Positions 23,843-31,055 of a stretch of DNA of 34,669 bases are shown one piece after another. This DNA is from an uncultured bacterium (GTDB lineage Bacteria; Verrucomicrobiota; Verrucomicrobiia; CAIQCK01): positions 1 through 34,669 of the forward strand of contig CAIQCK010000115.1 of the NCBI GenBank assembly GCA_903870275.1, given 5' to 3'. Under the pieces are notes generated by a model. The model was given only the letters and a program-made list of their open reading frames with translations. It did not search any database and had not been told where the DNA came from. The translations under genes were made by a program, and so were the position numbers. Position 1 is the stretch's first letter; the number at the start of each line of letters is the position of its first letter.

Positions 23843-25225
23843 GTGAGCGAGCCTTTTGACAACGAGGAGATGCCGGTCGCAACGCCGGTTGGCGCGCCGC
23901 CGGAGTGCGGCGTCAGCCAATGGACGCTCTGGAAGTTCTACGCCCCGCTGGCGGCCAGCAACGCGATGATGACGATCAGCCACGCCATTATCAACGGCTC
24001 GCTGAACCGCACGTCGCAACCGACGCCGTCGATCGCCTCCTACGCCGTGGCCAACTCCATTTGCGTGCTCGCGGAGTCGCCGATGGTGATGTTGCGGCAG
24101 ACCGGCGCGGCCCTCGTGCGCGACCGCGCGGGCTGGGCCACCTACATGCGCGTGGCGCTGCTCGCCGCCGCGGTGGACCAACTCCTCTGCCTGGCCATCG
24201 CGTGGACGCCGCTGGCCCACGTGGTCATCCACCACTGGATGGGCGCGCGGGATGAAATGTTTCCCGCGGCGGTCAATGCGTTCCGGGTGTTGATGTTCGT
24301 CTCGCTGTTCTCGGCGTTGCGCAGCATTTTCCATTCGGTGCTGCTGGTGAAACAAAAGACGCTCTGGGTCACGCTCGGGATGGCGCTGCGCGTGATCGTG
24401 ATGCTCGCGCTGGCGGCGTTCTTCACGCAAACCGGCTGGCTCGACAGCGGCATGCGCGGCGGCGTCATTTTTCTCGCGGGCATGGCGGTCGAAGCCGTGT
24501 CGGCGTTCAGCAGCTTCCGAAAATGGTTTCATTCGTTGCCGCAACATGCGCCACGCACCGAACCGTCGGCGCCGCCGCTGACGTTCCGCCGCGTGACGGT
24601 GTTCTATTTGCCGCTGGTGGTTGCGGCCATCACCGGCGCGATGACCATGTCCGTCATCAACGCCGGCCTCTCGCGCATTCCCCATCCGCAAAGCGTCATC
24701 GCCACCGCCGCCATCGGGAGCGTCGTCACGTATCTGCTCATGGGGCCGCTGTTTATGATCCACCAAGTGTCGCTGTTCTTCAGCGCGCCGCTGGTCGGGG
24801 CGCATCCGCACGACCGGCGCGACCGCACTGTCGGCTGGTTCTGCGTGCAGACCGGCGTCGGCGCCACGGTGATCATCGGCTTGCTGGCATGGACGCCGAT
24901 GGGCGACTGGCTGCTGCTCCACGCGTTCCAAGCGCCGGCGGCGCTGCTGCCGTTGGTGAAAGATGTCCTGCGCATCTCGATGTTCATGCCGCTGATTGCC
25001 GTCTGGAACGAATACCGCAACGGCAAACTGCTCGCCGCCGGCCACAGCCGCGTGTTGACGGCGGCGAAGCTCCTCAACATCACCACGCTCGTGCTGGCGG
25101 TGACGACGCTGGTGAAGGCGGCGCCATCGCTCGGCGCGCGCATCTCGCCCATCGCCAGCCTGTGTGCATTGGCGGCGGAACAACTGGTGCTGCACTTCGT
25201 TTGTCGGCGGTTCAAGAAGTCGTAG
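23843..25225 (+). CDS. MOP-superfamily transporter (MATE/ANK-like)
   Basis: This 460-aa protein has about 12 hydrophobic helices in two halves and no soluble domains. The start of each half looks alike: LWKFYAPLAASNAMMTISHA and FYLPLVVAAITGAMTMSVIN. That internal repeat is typical of MATE and related MOP flippases. The segment ASYAVANSICVLAESP resembles the progressive-ankylosis (ANKH) subgroup from memory, but this is not decisive. The substrate is unknown; drug or small-anion export is possible. GTG at 23843 is the most upstream plausible start, and the ATG at 23870 is the alternative. It is divergent from rph and convergent with the aminotransferase gene, leaving only 17 bp between stops. 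Confidence 0.78.
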   Translation: MSEPFDNEEMPVATPVGAPPECGVSQWTLWKFYAPLAASNAMMTISHAIINGSLNRTSQPTPSIASYAVANSICVLAESPMVMLRQTGAALVRDRAGWATYMRVALLAAAVDQLLCLAIAWTPLAHVVIHHWMGARDEMFPAAVNAFRVLMFVSLFSALRSIFHSVLLVKQKTLWVTLGMALRVIVMLALAAFFTQTGWLDSGMRGGVIFLAGMAVEAVSAFSSFRKWFHSLPQHAPRTEPSAPPLTFRRVTVFYLPLVVAAITGAMTMSVINAGLSRIPHPQSVIATAAIGSVVTYLLMGPLFMIHQVSLFFSAPLVGAHPHDRRDRTVGWFCVQTGVGATVIIGLLAWTPMGDWLLLHAFQAPAALLPLVKDVLRISMFMPLIAVWNEYRNGKLLAAGHSRVLTAAKLLNITTLVLAVTTLVKAAPSLGARISPIASLCALAAEQLVLHFVCRRFKKS

Positions 25226-25242
25226 AACCCGGCTCACGCCGC

Positions 25243-26508
25243 CTACATTCCTTGTGACCGCAGCACCGCGCCGAGCCGCTGGATGCCCTCCTCGATCTGG
25301 GCCGATGGCGTGCCGCCGAAGGAAAGTCTCATGCAGTTTTTCGGCTTCGGGCGCAACGGCGACGGCGCGAAACAAAGGTCGCCCGGCACGTAGAGCACGC
25401 CGGCGTCGAGCGCGGCGCGAAAGATGGCGCCGTCGTGGCTCGTGTTGCATGACGCGGGCAGCTCCGGCCAGAAGTAGAGCCCGCCGCTGGTTTCCTGCCA
25501 CTTCGCCGCCGGCGGAAAATATTTTGTCAGCGCGCCGCCCATCCGTTCCTTCCGCCGCCGGTAGCCGGCCTGCATTTTGGGCAGGTGCCGGTCGTAAACA
25601 CCGGAGCGCAACGCAAGCGCGATCAACCGCTGGTTGAAGTTCGCCGAGCCGAAGTCGTGGTTGCCCTTCGAGCGCAACACGTGGCGCACGAGCGGCCGCG
25701 GCAGCACGCCGTAGCCGACCTTGATGCCGGTGGCGAACGGTTTGGTGTAGGTGTTCGAGTAGGCGACGCGCTCATTGGCCGCGTCGAGCGATTTCAGCGA
25801 TGGCGTGTCCGGCCCGGCGAAACGCAGATCGCGATAGCCGGCGTCCTCCAGCACGAACAACGGATGGCCCGCGGCGGCTTCATAGTGGCGCAGGATGGCG
25901 AGCGCCTCGCGTTTTTTCTCGAAGCTCGTCGTCCAGCCGGTCGGGTTCTGAAAATAGGTGACGAGATAAACGAACTTCAGCCGGCCGAGAGCGCCGCTGT
26001 CCTTCAATCGCTGCAGCGTCCGCTGGAGGTCGTCGAGCGCAATGCCGTCCGGTTCCATCCGCACCGGCGTCGCGTCAATGCCGAGCGCCTCGCAGATGCC
26101 GAGATAAACGAAGTAGGTCGGGTCCTCGACCAGCACGATGTCGCCCGCATCGCACAGCACTTCGCTGAGCAGATAGAGCAACTGTTGCGAGCCGTTGGTG
26201 ACGACGACGTCGTCGGCCGCCAGCGCCGCGCCCGGCGCGATGCCGTCCTGCGCGCAGACGCGGTCGAGCGTCAGTTTGCGCAGTTCCGGGTCGCCTGCCG
26301 TGGAACCGTATTGCAGCGCCGTCGCGTCGTCGCGCAGCAACTCGCCCACCAGCGCGCCAACTTCCGCCGCCGGCAGCGTTTCGTTGTCGGTGAAACCGGC
26401 GGCCAGCGAGATCAGATGCGGCTGGTCCAGCGTCAGTTTCATCAACCACGAAATCGCCGGGTCGCTGGAGCGGCGGGCGAGGGAGGAAAGGTAGTGAGGG
26501 GTGGACAT
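25243..26508 (-). CDS. PLP-dependent aminotransferase, class I/II (LysN-like)
   Basis: This 421-aa protein is a fold-type I aminotransferase of the subgroup that includes 2-aminoadipate aminotransferase LysN and MocR-type C-domains. The key residues are visible: SLAAGFTDNETLP at the N-terminus, QNPTG with N188, LEDAGYRDL with D222 and Y225, and the Schiff-base lysine K256 in SNTYTKPFATGIKVGYG. MRLSFGG near the C-terminus supplies the substrate carboxylate-binding Arg. There is no DNA-binding domain, so it is an enzyme and not a regulator. The amino-acid substrate cannot be read from sequence. The start ATG at 26508 precedes MSTPHYLSSLARR. The upstream gap carries a 7-bp tandem repeat array. 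Confidence 0.9.
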   Translation of the reverse strand: MSTPHYLSSLARRSSDPAISWLMKLTLDQPHLISLAAGFTDNETLPAAEVGALVGELLRDDATALQYGSTAGDPELRKLTLDRVCAQDGIAPGAALAADDVVVTNGSQQLLYLLSEVLCDAGDIVLVEDPTYFVYLGICEALGIDATPVRMEPDGIALDDLQRTLQRLKDSGALGRLKFVYLVTYFQNPTGWTTSFEKKREALAILRHYEAAAGHPLFVLEDAGYRDLRFAGPDTPSLKSLDAANERVAYSNTYTKPFATGIKVGYGVLPRPLVRHVLRSKGNHDFGSANFNQRLIALALRSGVYDRHLPKMQAGYRRRKERMGGALTKYFPPAAKWQETSGGLYFWPELPASCNTSHDGAIFRAALDAGVLYVPGDLCFAPSPLRPKPKNCMRLSFGGTPSAQIEEGIQRLGAVLRSQGM

Positions 26509-26517
26509 GGAGGGCTC

Positions 26518-26615
26518 GGTGATTGGTAATTGGTAATTGGAAATTGGAGATTGGAGATTGGAGATTGGAGATTGGAGATTGGAGATTGGAGATTGGAGAT
26601 TGGAGATTGGAGATT
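26518..26615. repeat. 7-bp tandem repeat array (GGAGATT)n
   Basis: Ten perfect copies of GGAGATT span 26546-26615, preceded by four variant units (GGTGATT, GGTAATT twice, GGAAATT) from 26518. The array lies 10 bp upstream of the aminotransferase start, so it includes that gene's promoter or leader region. Copy-number change could therefore affect expression. The peptide in the matching open frame is only a translation of the repeat. Confidence 0.95.
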
Positions 26616-26731
26616 GGAATACAGAAGTCAGATGTCAGTGGTCAGTGGTCAGTGAATGGGATTCAATTGGTTGAGGTCGGCGGATTCAAAGATGAAACAA
26701 CTGACCACTGAAAACCGGCCACTAGCCGAGC
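26616..26731. repeat. GTCAGTGGTCAGT-type repeat stretch
   Basis: Next to the tandem array come ACAGAAGTCAGATGTCAG (26621-26638) and several copies of GTCAGTG. The first stretch recurs in reverse complement near 29035-29052. The complementary ACTGACCACTGA also appears at about 26699-26710, so part of this region could fold into a hairpin downstream of polX. Confidence 0.55.
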
Positions 26732-28498
26732 TCACTTCCTCCTCGCTTTCAATGCCGCCTCGATTTTGTTCGCCGGCAGACAGTTGATCACGTCGGCTTT
26801 GGTCAGCCAGCCTTTGCGGGCGATGCCGACGCCGAGAGCAAGATATTGCAGGCCGTGGACGTTGTGCGCGTCGGCGTTGATGGAGCACTTGACGCCGCGC
26901 TCTTTCGCGAACTTCCACCAGCGCCAGTCCATGTCAAACCGGAAGGGATGCGCGTTGATCTCGATGATGACGCCGTGGCGCGCCGCCGCCTCGATCACGG
27001 CGCGCATGTCCACCGCGTAAGCCTCGCGCGAGAGCAACAGCCGGCCGGTCGGGTGCGCCAGCATCGTCACGAGCGGGTTGGCCATCGCCTTCACGATGCG
27101 CGCGGTCATTTTCTTCTCGTCCATCGTGAAGCCGCGATGCACCGCGCCGACGACGTAATCGAACTGCTCCAGGATCTTGTCGCTGAAGTCCAGCGAGCCG
27201 TCCTCCAGAATGTCGGCCTCGATGCCGGCGAACACGCGAAAGCCATGCTTCTTGAATTTCTCGTTCGTCTTGCGGACATCGGCGAGGTAATCGGGAATCT
27301 GTTCCTCCTTCAGGCCGCGCGCCTGGAACTCGCTCTTGCTGTGGTCGGCGGTGCCGAAATAATCCAGGCCCAGTTCCATTGCCGCCTCCGCCATCGCTTC
27401 CAGCGTATCGTGGCCGTCGGTCCAGGTCGTGTGATTGTGCAACGCGCCGCGAAGGTTTTCCTTCTCGATCAATTCCGGCAGCTCGCCCTCCTCCTCCGCG
27501 TCAATCTCGCCGTTGTCCTCGCGCAGTTCCGGCGGGATGTAATCGAGGTCGAGCGCCTTGTAGATTTCCTCCTCCGTGCGGCACTTGACGACGCTGCCGC
27601 CGTCGCGCGCGCCGCCCGCGTCCTTCTCCTTGCCGGCCGTGCTGAAGCCGTATTCGTTGAGCGACAACCCGCGCTGGAGCGCCCGGCCGCGCAACAGGAT
27701 GTTGTGCTCCTTCGAGCCGGTGAAATAATTCAGCGCAAACGGGAACTGCGAGTCGGCGACCACGCGGAGGTCCGCCTGAATGCCGCCGTCGAGCACGACC
27801 GACGACTTCGTGTCGCCCTTCGCGTTCACCGCGACGACGCCGGGCAGTTTCACGAACATTTCCATCAGCGCCGGCGCGTCCTTCTCCTTCGCGCTGACCA
27901 AGATATCGAGATCGCCGATCGTCTCGCGTCGGCGGCGCAGGCTGCCGGCGGCCTCGCAGCGGATCGTCGCCGGATGGCCGCGCAATGCCTCGAGGATCGG
28001 CTGCGCCGCGGCGAACGCCTTGTGATAATGATGCCGCTTGGCGAAGCGCCGCAGTTGCTCGATGCCCTGGAGGATTTTCTCCTGCGATTTCTCGCCAAAG
28101 CCCTCGAGCGCGGCGACGCTCCCGTCCTTGCACGCCGCCTCCAGCTTCTCGACCGAGTCCACCTTCAGCCTCTTATAGACGACCTGCGCCCGCTTCGGCC
28201 CGAAGCCGGGAATGGCGATCATCTGCATCAGCCCGGCGGGCAGCGACGCCTTCAATTCCTCGTAGTAGCCGAGCCGGTCCGTCTTCCACAGCTCGGTGAT
28301 CTTCTCCGTCAGCGCCTCGCCGATGCCTTTGAGCTCGCCGAGCTTGCCCGCCTCGATCAGCTCGCCGAGGTCCTGCTGGAGACCGTCAATCAACCGCGAC
28401 GCGTTGTGATAGGCGCGGCACTTGAACGGGTTCTCGCCCTTCAACTCGAGCAGCGTCCCGATCTCACCGAGAATTTCAGCTACCTTCGCCTTGTCCAT
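26732..28498 (-). CDS. polX: DNA polymerase/3'-5' exonuclease PolX
   Basis: This 588-aa family X polymerase has the standard bacterial layout and length. Residues 1-150 contain helix-hairpin-helix elements (LKGIGEALTEKI, IPGFGPKRAQVVYKRL). The nucleotidyltransferase core has GSLRRRRETIGDLDILV (185-201), with metal-binding D196 and D198 and the third Asp, D243, in QADLRVV. From about 348 a C-terminal PHP domain starts with ALHNHTTWTDG (H354, H356) and supplies 3'-5' exonuclease activity. Further PHP motifs, such as GTADHSKS and INADAHNVHGL, are present. PolX works in base-excision and gap-filling repair. The ATG at 28498 begins MDKAKVAEILGEIG. It is a single gene. Confidence 0.95.
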   Translation of the reverse strand: MDKAKVAEILGEIGTLLELKGENPFKCRAYHNASRLIDGLQQDLGELIEAGKLGELKGIGEALTEKITELWKTDRLGYYEELKASLPAGLMQMIAIPGFGPKRAQVVYKRLKVDSVEKLEAACKDGSVAALEGFGEKSQEKILQGIEQLRRFAKRHHYHKAFAAAQPILEALRGHPATIRCEAAGSLRRRRETIGDLDILVSAKEKDAPALMEMFVKLPGVVAVNAKGDTKSSVVLDGGIQADLRVVADSQFPFALNYFTGSKEHNILLRGRALQRGLSLNEYGFSTAGKEKDAGGARDGGSVVKCRTEEEIYKALDLDYIPPELREDNGEIDAEEEGELPELIEKENLRGALHNHTTWTDGHDTLEAMAEAAMELGLDYFGTADHSKSEFQARGLKEEQIPDYLADVRKTNEKFKKHGFRVFAGIEADILEDGSLDFSDKILEQFDYVVGAVHRGFTMDEKKMTARIVKAMANPLVTMLAHPTGRLLLSREAYAVDMRAVIEAAARHGVIIEINAHPFRFDMDWRWWKFAKERGVKCSINADAHNVHGLQYLALGVGIARKGWLTKADVINCLPANKIEAALKARRK

Positions 28499-28551
28499 GG
28501 GATTAAAGACTAACCCGTTGTCCCCGCGGTTTCAACGCGGGGAAAACGGCC

Positions 28552-28585
28552 GGTCGGATTCAGCCGGATTGAGCCGGATCGAACC
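28552..28585 (-). repeat. ATCCGAC-type repeat, copy 2
   Basis: Read on the minus strand this gives GGTTCGATCCGGCTCAATCC and GGCTGAATCCGACC. It matches 15316-15349 at 28 of 34 positions. It is close to the polX start and to the cluster of other repeats. Confidence 0.65.
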
Positions 28586-28673
28586 AGATGGCCGCGTTTT
28601 CCGGGAGCCGGTTTCGGCGTTCTGGACTTGGATGCAACTGCCTGTGGTGCAAGGTCTTACATGTTTCGACCGA

Positions 28674-28880
28674 TTCATTTGGGTTCGCTTTGTTATTCCA
28701 TCTGTCGGGTGTTTTTCATAACATACTGCAATCACGCTTCTTGATTTTCTCGATTTGGGTTCGTTTCGCAAAAAAGTGATTTCTCACCGGAACCTCTCCA
28801 ACGCGAAATGTTCATTTTCCATTGGAAAACGAGGTTTTTTGGTTTTAATCGCGACCATCATTTGGGTTCGTTTCGCAAAT
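28674..28880 (-). repeat. Dispersed intergenic repeat, copy 2 with an extra unit
   Basis: On the minus strand, CGAAACGAACCCAAAT-type units lie at 28880-28857 and 28772-28753, and a degenerate third at 28692-28674. The first two flank an 84-bp core that aligns well with the 86-bp core at 7213-7298, sharing blocks such as TTAAAAC, TTTTCCA and TTTCG. The third unit suggests a tandem or nested arrangement. Confidence 0.7.
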
Positions 28881-29113
28881 TTGCCGTAGCGCCTGCACAA
28901 CCGGTTTCGGGCCACAGGTCCCAGCCGGAGCGATGCCGTTGGAGCCACGGATGGAATCTGTCTTCCGCCTGCCCGTCCGCTCCCAACTTCCATCTTTCGC
29001 CTTTCGCCTTCTGCATTCTGCTCCTTCCGTCTTCTGACATCTGACTTCTGTCTTCTCTACTTCGTCTCCTTTCATCGTCGGCCACAGTTTAGCGAATTGC
29101 CCCCGCCGTGTAA

Positions 29114-29126
29114 AGAGAAATTCTCT
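29114..29126. promoter_or_regulatory. Short palindrome upstream of the ABC-3C cassette
   Basis: AGAGAA-A-TTCTCT is a perfect 6-bp inverted repeat with a 1-bp centre, about 140 bp before the first gene of the cassette. It could be a regulator site. No regulator gene is part of the cassette, so this is weak. Confidence 0.25.
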
Positions 29127-29264
29127 GTATTTCCAACAGCCAGTTCCACCGCGCAGGATTAAGGACCGGCCCTTTCAAACACTGTTGTTTTACCCGTTGC
29201 GGAAAACGACTGCCGCTGGCACTATCCGTCCCACCAAGGCTGTCGCAATGAACCGAGGAAAGCG

Positions 29265-29504
29265 ATGCACTATCGGGAACCACCCCATCAGGCTGGCGGA
29301 GTCAGCGAAGTGACTACCTGCCGCCAATGCGTCGCGCCCATGCTGCAAACAGTCGGCGAACTCCAATTCAAGCTCCTCGACGTGCTGGAACTCCTGCCCA
29401 TTTTTCACCATGGCAACTTGAACGAAATCATCGGCAAATGCGGTGCCGCAGACCAGATCCGCAACGTCGTCAACCAACTGAACTCACTGCTGTATGCCGC
29501 TTAG
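29265..29504 (+). CDS. Small unknown protein, first gene of the ABC-3C cassette
   Basis: I do not recognise this 79-aa protein. Its N-terminus has a CxxC pair in TTCRQCVAPM (C19, C22). Residues ~29-78 look like two or three amphipathic helices (TVGELQFKLLDVLELLPIF, LNEIIGKCGAADQI). It has no signal peptide. GAGGAAAG precedes the ATG at 29265, which supports the start. Its last 11 bp overlap the start of the nuclease-domain gene, and the following genes overlap likewise, so it appears to be a true operon member. It could be a small regulatory, adaptor or antitoxin-like subunit. ABC-3C systems as known have three core proteins, so this would be an addition. A later start at the ATG of 29341 cannot be excluded. 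Confidence 0.6.
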   Translation: MHYREPPHQAGGVSEVTTCRQCVAPMLQTVGELQFKLLDVLELLPIFHHGNLNEIIGKCGAADQIRNVVNQLNSLLYAA

Positions 29505-30576
29505 CACAGTACCACTCACTCAAGTCCCGACGCCAACCGGGCCACTGATGGCTGATGTGGCTCAGGCAGGTCCAGCAATTCCATCTCTTGAGCGCCTTCG
29601 CATCATGAGCCCAGCGGAATGGGAAGATTTTATTCTCGAATGGGCGCATTCATTAAAATCCAAATACCAACTGGTGGAGAAGTGTGGCGGCGCGGGCGAC
29701 ATGGGGCGTGATGTGGTTGCGTACCAAACCCGTGGGCAAACAGACCCTTGGGACAACTATCAGTGCAAACATTATGACCACCCGCTGCTTCCCACCGATG
29801 TCTGGTGTGAGCTGGGGAAACTCTGCTATTACACTCATATTGGCGAATACACATTTCCCTACGCGTATCACTTTGTGTCGCCGCAAGGGGCAGGAAACAA
29901 ACTGTCAAAGCTGCTTCGTTCTCCAATGCTACTAAGGCAAGGGCTGCTCGATGCATGGGACGGTAAATGCAAAACAAACATTACCTCAACACGGAAAATC
30001 CCGCTTGATGCATCGCTGCGAGCGCATATAGACGCGCTCGATTTCTCGCGAATTCGCGCAATCTCGCCCCTGACAGTCATTGAAGAACATAGGCAAACAC
30101 CGTGGCACGCGGCGCGGTTCGGTGGTGGGCTTCCAATCCGACCGCCAATTCCAACGCCTCCGCCATCCATTGCGGCCAGCGAAACTCAATACATCCGTGC
30201 CCTGTTGAATGCGTATGAAGATCGTTTGAAATGCCAGCTTGCTTCAATTGCCGATCTAGTTGACGTGCTGCTGATTGACCATTTGCACCGATCTCGACGT
30301 GAATTTTATTGTGCCGAATCGCTGCGAGAATTCTCGAAAGATAATGTCCCGCCCGGAACGTTTGATGGTCTCCTCGATGAGGTTTATAGCGGCATCATTG
30401 ATGTGGTCCAAGCGTCGCACCCCGACGCCGTAGAGAGAGTCCTTGCAGCGGTCAAACAGGCCAAAGGTCTATCTCTTGCATCAAATGCTTTGGTCACACG
30501 TGTTACAACAACCGACAAGGGTGGTATGTGCCACCAGCTTGCAAACGACAATCCCAACGTAAAATGGCGGCCATGA
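29494..30576 (+). CDS. ABC-3C effector component with Mrr-like nuclease domain
   Basis: This 360-aa protein has an N-terminal PD-(D/E)xK nuclease domain of the Mrr/restriction type: MSPAEWEDFILEWAHSL (E44), GGAGDMGRDVVAY (D73) and NYQCKHY (Q90-x-K92). These fit the metal-binding and catalytic positions of that family. The region after ~residue 190, following a Pro-rich linker (PIRPPIPTPPPS), is helical and ends in a domain without familiar motifs. In ABC-3C conflict systems the effector is fused to a C-terminal domain that docks to the ATPase-containing complex, which this layout matches. It would cut DNA when the complex is activated. The start overlaps the upstream gene by 11 bp with no ribosome site; an internal ATG at 29548 is an alternative. 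It has no membrane segments. Confidence 0.75.
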   Translation: MPLSTVPLTQVPTPTGPLMADVAQAGPAIPSLERLRIMSPAEWEDFILEWAHSLKSKYQLVEKCGGAGDMGRDVVAYQTRGQTDPWDNYQCKHYDHPLLPTDVWCELGKLCYYTHIGEYTFPYAYHFVSPQGAGNKLSKLLRSPMLLRQGLLDAWDGKCKTNITSTRKIPLDASLRAHIDALDFSRIRAISPLTVIEEHRQTPWHAARFGGGLPIRPPIPTPPPSIAASETQYIRALLNAYEDRLKCQLASIADLVDVLLIDHLHRSRREFYCAESLREFSKDNVPPGTFDGLLDEVYSGIIDVVQASHPDAVERVLAAVKQAKGLSLASNALVTRVTTTDKGGMCHQLANDNPNVKWRP

Positions 30577-31055
30577 AACCCTCATCTGTATTTAACAGTC
30601 CGGTTGAACTTGGCTTGCGCGCACTAATGCTTCTCGCTGAATCGCACCCAAAGCCGTTGGACATTCAGCGGCTCGTGATTCTGGATTACCTTTTGGTGCA
30701 CTCAGGGGATCTGGAAGGCGGTCCAGAAAGTCTTCATCCACCGAGTCCGCTGCGCGCCGGGGAAGTTTCTGTGCGGAGGGGATTGATTGAAGACGGATTA
30801 CATCTGTTTGCAACAAAAGGACTCGTGACTCGCATTGCAAACGAGGCAGGCATTTCTTATGCAGCCGAAGAGCTCGCAGCGGCATTTCTCGACGCGTTCA
30901 CTTCGACCTACGGCGCCGCTCTTCGCAGTCGCGCGGCATGGGCAGTTGAGACGGCTGGCGCACTGCCTGACGCTGACGCAGCAACACTTCTTGAAAAAAC
31001 CATCGGGAGATGGAAGACCGAGTTTGTTGTGGATGAACCGGAGGATCAACTATGA
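30573..31055 (+). CDS. ABC-3C middle component
   Basis: This 160-aa protein lies between the nuclease and ATPase genes. It is helical and winged-helix-like: SPVELGLRALMLLAES, DIQRLVILDYLLVHSGDL, and the repeat-like GLIEDGLHLFATKGLVTRI. Similar small proteins preceding the ATPase in ABC-3C operons are called middle components, and this one resembles the type that begins with FNSPVELGLRAL-like sequence. It is thought to link the effector and ATPase; no enzymatic motif is seen. It starts at 30573, where ATGA overlaps the preceding stop, and it ends in an ATGA overlap with the ATPase gene. A second ATG at 30564 is possible. Confidence 0.72.
   Translation: MKPSSVFNSPVELGLRALMLLAESHPKPLDIQRLVILDYLLVHSGDLEGGPESLHPPSPLRAGEVSVRRGLIEDGLHLFATKGLVTRIANEAGISYAAEELAAAFLDAFTSTYGAALRSRAAWAVETAGALPDADAATLLEKTIGRWKTEFVVDEPEDQL

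Larger units (their letters stand above)
28499..29264. other. Repeat-rich gap left of the ABC-3C cassette
   Basis: This is 766 bp with no supported gene. It holds a hairpin CCCCGCG/CGCGGGG at 28522-28542, an ATCCGAC-type repeat at 28552-28585, the dispersed repeat at 28674-28880, TCTGACATCTGACTTCTGTC near 29034, and a 13-bp palindrome at 29114-29126. The cassette promoter must lie in its right end, but I could not identify it. Confidence 0.6.

Noticed and set aside
26518..26615. CRISPR array
   Set aside because: The units are 7 bp and contiguous with no spacers, and no cas genes are in the window.
26523..26711. A 62-codon frame translating as LEIGDWR repeats
   Set aside because: It is only a translation of the 7-bp tandem repeat array.
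26846..28513. A 555-codon frame on the plus strand
   Set aside because: It is the antisense shadow of polX and shows no motifs.
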